Shown here one piece after another: positions 57,649 through 64,000 of a DNA stretch of 64,000 nucleotides. Numbering within the stretch: position 1 is the first letter of the stretch; each line of letters opens with the position of its first letter. Where the stretch lies: assembly GCA_023974075.1 (NCBI GenBank), contig CM043801.1:34788419-34852418 (forward strand). Direction: 5' to 3'. Origin of the DNA: Chaenocephalus aceratus (lineage: Eukaryota; Chordata; Actinopteri; Perciformes; Channichthyidae). The notes under the pieces are model-generated. The model searched no databases, was not told the origin of the DNA, and worked only from the letters and a program-made list of their open reading frames with translations. The position numbers and the translations under genes were made by a program.

Positions 57649-58695
57649 ACCAGGGGGGTATACTGCGAAGCAGGATTTTCGCTTAGCCGGCTAAATTCAG
57701 GGAAAACTCCGGCTTTCCGGTCATCCGAAGCTGGTTCTCTTTTTAGCAGGCTAGATCTCCATGGTAATATATGCTAAGCAGCTAACCTGGTCGGGACCAG
57801 GTTAGGTTGCAGGCTAAGAGCTCAACTCAGTGAAAGCACTGCCTGCTGACCAATCAGAGCTCAGTGTGCGGAGTTTAAAGCGATCAAGTCATATTACAGG
57901 AGAAAGGAAATACAGAAAAGCTGCCGTCGCAGGAAAGACGGCCGGCAAAAATCACCGACTGTGTGAACGTGAACATTAATAGAATATCACCTCCATCTTC
58001 AGAGCAATCTGACTATTATAACATTAGCGTTAAGAAAGCTTACTTAAATATCGGCCACAACATAAGTAACCGGATCAGAGTACATTAAGTACAGTCCGCG
58101 GCATATCACTTCATAATGTATCATATATCTCCTTATCTGAGTCAGCTGAGCCGTATCTGGCCGTGCAACACTCACAGTGTCACATACTGTATGCAGAAGT
58201 ATTATTTTAAGCAACACATTAAGTTGACGAAACACTCGAGACAAATGTAATTAAAGTCAGATCGTGTTTTAGACGGGGCAGTGATATCATAAACCTGTTA
58301 TGTACGCATTCAAACACTTTTTCTTTTGCCAGCTGTATTCACCTTGCAGGTGCAGCTATGTGGCTTTGATCCTGGATAAAGTGTTTAAGTCATGGATGTT
58401 TAAAGTTTAACTTCTTCATTTTTGACTAGTATTAAAGTTCACTTTTCATTCAGGAAGTATGACGCTGCGCTGTCAGTGCGCTTCTCCATGTTTGTGATTG
58501 GTCGAATGATCCAGATACCACCCCTCTCATGTGAACGCGCACCTAACTAGATAGGACACGGCTGGCTTGAGCGATCCACTTGATAACCAGCGTCGTAGAA
58601 CAGTTTAGCGAGAGCGCGTATGTTTTGGATTAGGCCAACCGGCTAACTCAAACATATCCAGGTTAGGTTGAACCAGGTTCGTAGCATAGGCCCCA
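57649..58695. mobile_element. MITE of about 1.05 kb (tatactgcgaagcagg family)
   Basis: The left end ggggggtatactgcgaagca and the right end (minus strand) ggggcctatgctacgaacct are imperfect inverted repeats. Subterminal ttagccggctaa / ttagccggtt also mirror each other. Harbinger-like in style; the target duplication is unclear and there is no transposase. Confidence 0.6.
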
Positions 58696-58725
58696 GGTCT
58701 GGAGGATTCACTAATATTGTGGAAG

Positions 58726-59072
58726 TTAAAGGTGGGGTAGGTAAGTTTCAGAAACCGGCTCGAGATACACTTTTTGTTATATTCCATGGAATGCTCTTAA
58801 CATCCCGATAGCAATGAATATCTGAAGTGCTTTGACAAAAAATCCATAAAAAAAATGTCATCTGTAGAAGCCGTGATACTGTACAAAGTACAACCTACCT
58901 GCCTGTCAGCCTCCCATCGGGGCACAAACTTATCTCGTGCCCTCATTGGTCATGTGCGCGTTCGTGTGTGTTGGAGGAGGGGCTCTGTAAGTGGCAGATT
59001 TTCTCCGGTTGTGTATTTTCAAATTGTAGCGATCTCGAGCCGGTTTCTCAAACTTACCTACCCCACCTTTAA
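58726..59072. mobile_element. TTAA-target MITE, intact, 347 bp, inverted relative to 37244
   Basis: TTAAAGGTGGGGTAGGTAAG to acttacctaccccacctttaa (the last four bases being TTAA). The interior matches 37244-37592 read backwards (ttccatggaatgctcttaac). Confidence 0.87.
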
Positions 59073-59084
59073 CTGTTTTTCGGG

Positions 59085-59225
59085 AGGCTGTGGCGCAGTG
59101 GGTAGTGCGTTGGTGTTCGAATCAGGGGGTCAGAACACTTCACCCCAAATTGCTCCCGTGGGGATTGCCCACAGTGTTGAGTATGTAAGGCGCTGTGGAT
59201 AAAAGCGACTCACAAGTGACATGTA
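59085..59225 (+). mobile_element. tRNA-derived SINE
   Basis: The head has an A-box tggcgcagtgggtagtgcg and a B-box gttcgaatc. The body aacacttcaccccaaattgc, and gtggataaaagcgactcac at the 3' side, match the reverse of 43900-44100. It starts about 12 bases after the TTAA MITE. Confidence 0.85.
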
Positions 59226-61822
59226 ATAAGTAAGGGATAATTATCCCGCTTATTACACATGGCCACATTCTCAACAAAGTAACGACATGACTCCCAATAT
59301 TAATTTAAATGCTTTTATGGATTTAGAAAAAGATTTTATTGATTTAAAAAATAGTTGTATGTATTGATTTAAATTGACATGCATCCGCTAAGAAAAGTAG
59401 TCCGTTGTTACCGTTTGGACTAACGTAGCAACGGCAGGAACTGCTTCGATAGCGTTTTTGAGGAGCTTTTTGATTACAGATTTGAAAACATCGTTGCTTG
59501 CTTTAAAAGTAGCACAATTCATTATGTCAAACCTTGGGAAGTATCTAGATATCCCTGCCCTGATGCCAGAGTAACTGCACACTGAATATGTGTCGCCGTT
59601 TGATGTCTATGTCTGGACCGCTGCATAAAAAGGAGGGTTTCTGCCCCGTTACTTCTCCGCTGTTTTCTTGTCGCTCTTGTCTTGTCAGTTAGAAAACTGT
59701 AAACAGTTAAATCGAACAGACTTCTTTGTGCAGATGTGAGCGTCCCTAACAACGGTCAATAAATCCTTGACAGCGGTCTGTCTGTTCTGGATTAACAACG
59801 TGTCACGTGTTCTGAATTGACCAATCAGAATCGAGTATTCAACTAAACCATGTAATAATGACTCATTAGCATAGAGTTCACTTTGATGGACATGTTTGCT
59901 CCAGCAGCAGCAGCTCGGAGGGAGAGCTGGCGAATCTCAAATGGATAAAAGCTGTCCTTTCTTATCTCTGGTTCCCTCCAGTTTGATTGAACCTTTGCTG
60001 AAACTGCTCCAAAGAGAAATGGTTTACAGACTTATGAGGCAGGAGTTCATTTAGAAAAACAGCTTTTTAGATGACAGTTTCCCATGTCAACTACTATTAT
60101 TATTAAATGTTGTACGATCAGGAGAACAAAATGAAAAGGGGATGAAATGACGGAGAGAACATACACATGGAGAGAAGCTCTGGCAGGTGGCTAGTGAGTT
60201 AGCGTTTAGCTGATTACAGCATGTGATTAGTGATTAGTCCTCATGTCATCAAGCCTCCGAAGCAAACATATTTAATAAAAACATCTGGAGGAATTTTGTT
60301 GCATTCCTTATGAAGTGTGACCATGTCTTTATCTTTTAAAATTGAGGTATCTAAAATACTGAGATGCATGAGCTAATAAGGAGGTTTTAATGCATAAATC
60401 TGACTGTGAATTTAATGTTTTGGAGCTTAAAATAGTTCGTTTTTTGATAGTTCACAGTGTATAGGGGAAACATGTTTATTTTGTTGTTTGCACACATCAC
60501 TCTAAAGTTGAATTCTGTCTTAAAAGTCTACATTTTCCACCTTGGATCTTAATAAACTCGTTATCTGTGCTGTGTTTCTGTTGCCGGGCGCTCCAGGTGC
60601 TCAGTGTGCAGGATTATCTGAGTGTCAAGGTTACCTGTGGACTTCCTCTCCTCTCTAAATTGCTGCAGTGCAGTGTGCTGCTGCAAGAGGAAGGACATCG
60701 CTGCTTCCTCACCAGGACTCTCTGGGATCAAGACAACAATGTGTGGCCTCAGCTGTCGTGAGGTGGAGCAAAAGAGAAACACAAAGAGATGAATAATGCA
60801 CTTTGAAGTTTGGGCAACTTCTGTCGTTAAAAGCCCATCTGTGCTTCGGGTCTCAGAGCGAGAGGTGGGTTTGATGAGCAGCTGCTCCTCTTCCTCCCTC
60901 TATCAGTGTCTCTCTTTGGGGGGGGTTGCTCCATTTTGAAGTGTACATATCAGGCTGTTTTCATCGTGACACTTTCTATTGGATTATCCAGTCACAATCC
61001 AGCTGTCAGAGCGCAGCCGATTAGCATGTCAGAAACACATGTCTCTGTGAGCGGGGACAGAGGTGACAGCGCGCCACAGAGCTATAGAGTCTGTCAGCGT
61101 TAAAAGCTTCAGAGGCATCCAGAGAGTGGGGAGAGGACGCTCCCAGCAGGCGGCACACAGCAGGGAAGAGAACACTTTAAAACAACCTGTACAACTACAA
61201 TTAATTATGGATGTACCTCTCTTCCAAGAGAAAGAGTGAAAACATAAATGGAAAATAATTCCTCCTGCTTAAAAAGTCTTCAAATCTCTCGCTGCCAGAC
61301 TGCAGAGTGCCATTTTGACTTTGAAGGCGCCACTTGTTAACACCACACATCTGTAATAGCAAGATGTCGCTGGAGGAACATCTTTTTTAATTCAGGCGCT
61401 GAATTGGGTTCGAAGATCGTCCCGGTGTTTGGTGGATGTTTGCAGGCACGCTCCTGACGCACCACAAAAATACATTAAAACCACAGAAGCAATCTTCTTA
61501 ACTTCCTCATTACGAGACAAACATTTCCAATCAAGCTAACATCCATTTCTTATCCTAATCGAAACGGGCATCAGCCACGATGCCCTGATTCACTGAAATA
61601 AAGTTGGGTTTAAATACTGTAAATCATATATATATTCGATCATGTGAAACCTTTTCGAAAGGACATTAATTGACCTTAGACATCACTTTCACATTTAGAT
61701 TTTTGAATATTTACAAGAGTATAAACACACATTAAGTCCAGCGCTGTTGCCTGTGTTGAGTCTCGACACTATGTACAGAGAGAGAAACATGGGGGAACTG
61801 TTCCGGGTCATCAGGCCGTCGG
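59226..61822. other. No gene seen; probably 3' UTR or intergenic DNA of the CNTNAP gene
   Basis: No exon, tandem array or clear mobile element was recognised. The part nearest 61822 is expected to hold the 3' UTR of the minus-strand gene. Confidence 0.45.
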
Positions 61823-62019
61823 TCAGATGAAATACTCCTTTGGGTTTTCAGAGGAGACGTTCTGGGGGTCGGTCTGGTCGTTGAAATGGAAGTCCTGGCT
61901 GTCTTCCTGTTTGACCCCCTTCACTTCCTGGTTCCGGTACGTCTCTTTTCTCCGGTAGAGGAATCTGGCCGTTATCGCCAGCACGGTCACGATCACGAAG
62001 ATCACCACCGCTATGACCC
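61823..62019 (-). CDS. Last coding exon of a CNTNAP (Caspr) family gene
   Basis: CNTNAP proteins are neurexin-like single-pass membrane proteins at axo-glial and synaptic contacts. The exon starts after acceptor ccctgcag with a split Gly codon: (G)GVIAVVIFVIVTVLAITA is the transmembrane helix. RFLYRRKETYRNQEVKG follows as the juxtamembrane protein-4.1-binding type motif (compare the RHKGTYHTNEAKG style of the family), then a short acidic tail ending SSENPKEYFI and TGA. The terminal EYFI suits a PDZ ligand. The ending is closest to the CNTNAP4/CNTNAP5 group as I recall it, so I leave the symbol empty. All earlier exons must lie beyond the right edge; none is visible in 62020-64000. Confidence 0.83.
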
Positions 62020-62830
62020 CTGCAGGGAAGAGGACATTTACTCGTATTTAGATGTTATTAAAACATATTAAATACAAATAAAGAAGAGTTTAGATCTGAA
62101 ACATATGATCAGGTCATAAAATAAGATTAATTCGTTACAAATATATTACATAAAGCCTCTAAGTATTTCAAATGAACTCCACCTTCGCTGTTGATGACAT
62201 TACAATACGGCTTGGATATAGATACATTAAAAATAATAATAAAATAATACTCTGACAGTATCCCCTCATTAATATGCATTAGGCAATTTAAATCATTTTA
62301 CTTTTGATACTTCACGTAGGGTTGGACAATGTGAAAAATAATCAAATATTACGATATTTATTTTGACTAAATACCTCAATATCGTTATTGCTATAATGTG
62401 GTCGGGTCTCAAAACAATGCTTTCAGAAAATATTGACACAATGAGAATCAAGATAAATAATAAGCTGTAGATTTCTTGACAACGGCACAAGTCCTATAAT
62501 TTCAGAAAAGTACAAAACATTACGATGTATAGTCTTATATCACAATATCGATATAATGCCCAGCCTTAACTTCAAGTATATTTTGAATGCAGGAAATGTT
62601 CCCGTAATGTACGACGGGGGACAGGTACGATAATAACGCGCTATAACAGCACACACATTTCCATGAGGAGAAAACACATGCAGCGTCAGAAACAATGCAT
62701 CTTCCCCAACTTGACAACATGTGCCGCATATAGAAAACATTTTAAATCACTAAAAGCGCTGCATAAACTAAACGCTGTAAAAAAAAAAAGGAAACGGGGA
62801 CGCTAAAAAGTGATGCACACAGCTGGGACC
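62020..62830. other. Intron of the CNTNAP-like gene; no feature recognised
   Basis: AT-rich sequence. The acceptor side lies at 62020-62027. Confidence 0.5.
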
Positions 62831-62879
62831 TGAGTGCATGGATGTATAGAGAGGCGAAGTCCCTCCCTTTCCGGGGAGC

Positions 62880-63459
62880 TCCATGGGACCTTATTTCGGA
62901 AAAAGTATGCATTGAAGTCAATGGAGAGAGAAAGATTATCTTTCGATCCCGTTTGAATTGTGCCACGAATTACACATATGATGTTTGTCAATAAAAAATC
63001 AAAATGTGTCGTAAAACTGTGAAGTAACACTTTTTTTGTGTGAAACCGCTCAATGAACTACATCTCCCGTCCCGCACCACACACCAAGACGGCCGTCACG
63101 TTGGAACATTTCACTCCTTTCTTTCAGAATGAGGCGGAAAGTATTAAAAGAGGTGAAAATCACTCCAAGTCTGGGCGTGTTGAGAGCTGTACGTACACAC
63201 AAGGGAGTTAGTCGGTTCCTAAGAGCCAGCATGCGGGACCGGGACTCTGGGATTTGTAGTCTTTCTAGTTGCGTATTTTTCATCGTCTTATATTTCAACA
63301 GTTTTACGACAAACGGTGACTTTTTTGACATGGAAATGATATTTTAAGATTGACAAACATCATATGTGTAATTCGTGGCACAATTCAAACGGGATCGAAA
63401 GATAATCTTTCTCTCTCCATTGACTTCAATACATCATTTTTCCGAAATAAGGTCCCATG
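62880..63459. mobile_element. Fold-back element in the CNTNAP intron
   Basis: Arms 62880-63020 and 63298-63459 are inverted: ccatgggaccttatttcgga, gaagtcaatggagagagaaa, ttcgatcccgtttgaattgt and cgaattacacatatgatgtt. Only a few mismatches are seen. The loop holds actacatctcccgtcc and, inverted, ggactctgggatttgtagt. Confidence 0.85.
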
Positions 63460-64000
63460 GGTCGCCTTCGCCACTATGAGAGCTGCTCATTGGCGCATGA
63501 GGACAAAATGGCCCAACTTTTGAGAGAGCGAAACGTCACAGATTACCCAGCATGCCTGGCTGTCAGAGCAGAGAAACCCGTATGTGCGCACAGAGCATGC
63601 GCCCCTTAAGCCCCGCCCCCCGAGCTCCCACTTTCGGCTCAGTAGAATGAATAGAGACAGAAAATAAATCTAGATTCGGCTTTTAGTGCATTTTACAACT
63701 TTAAGGACCGAATGATTCTAAGAGCTATACAATAGTTCATACTGGGTAGTTTATTTAGTTTAAAAAAAAGTATCCGCTGATTTACAGACGTCTCTTCCCC
63801 CCGTTAGTCAATGGGGAAAAGTGTTTCTGGGCCCAGTGACGTCACGGACTGATACGGAAGTTGTAGTACCGCCGTTTGGACACAAAGAATATTTTCATCC
63901 TGAGAGCTTGTTGCTATCGAGGCTAGCTAACTCAGCTAACCTCGTCACATTGGAATCATGTGATCACAATGTTAAAATAAGCCGATAAAACTTTCAATTA
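63460..64000. repeat. Dispersed repeat sequence to the window end
   Basis: tgggcccagtgacgtcacgg, ccccttaagccccgcccccc and attacccagcatgcctggc resemble fish MITE bodies. No exon is seen. Confidence 0.4.

Noticed and set aside
60561..60782. 73-codon minus-strand frame
   Set aside because: No domain and no conserved context.

Overview
The window is nuclear DNA of a ray-finned (teleost, probably percomorph) fish. It holds a finTRIM-type TRIM gene, spliced vertebrate exons (prenylcysteine oxidase, a RhoGAP domain, a CNTNAP/Caspr tail), a Rex3 LINE end, an L2/CR1-group LINE, tRNA-derived SINEs, several hAT, Harbinger-like and TTAA-target MITEs, and many simple repeats. Gene density is very low. 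I find one apparently intact gene (TRIM), one decayed gene (PCYOX1-like), two isolated exons (RhoGAP, CNTNAP) and one dead LINE. Most of the rest is repeats and unassigned non-coding DNA.

Layout. 1-17.4 kb is a nested stack of transposons. From outside in: an E-family element (697-1011 and 17335-17400); hAT-like element A with a 37-bp array (1012-17334); hAT-like element B with GAGTCC-rich ends (1453-15998, 8-bp duplication catgttga); and a segment bounded by two direct copies of one MITE (2284-15644, outer 8-bp duplication tgtgaaag). The core holds the TRIM gene (4195-5862, minus), an LTR retrotransposon 5' end (about 8836-9490), a clean hAT MITE (10288-11318), the broken PCYOX1-like gene (11863-13641, plus) and an orphan RhoGAP exon (15157-15283, minus). 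17.4-30 kb is mostly non-coding, with GT arrays, a SINE, MITEs and the first 57-bp array (22188-24045). 30-32.4 kb has the second 57-bp array joined to a fold-back E element. 34-43.5 kb has a 72-bp array, TTAA-target MITEs, a second hAT MITE copy (37848-38904), a three-level nest (40932-42100) and an inverted duplication (40529-40821 / 43219-43526). 44.8-48.6 kb has the third 57-bp array and a LINE tail of about 465 bp of TTGCC repeats. 51.3-54.7 kb is a nearly full-length dead LINE. 57.6-59.2 kb has three adjacent mobile elements. The last coding exon of a CNTNAP-family gene lies at 61823-62019 (minus); the rest of that gene should lie beyond the right edge.

Nothing suggests that the genes form an operon or shared pathway. 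The strongest unusual signal is the arrangement of the 8-bp target duplications around the two direct MITE copies at 2284 and 15317. Both outer flanks are tgtgaaag and both inner flanks are catgcagg. This fits the roughly 12.9 kb between them having been inserted as a circle by recombination at a MITE, or moved as a macro-transposon, and it would explain why gene fragments sit inside. The second theme is a 57-bp unit, found as a single copy in E elements and amplified into three arrays of about 20-38 copies with higher-order structure.
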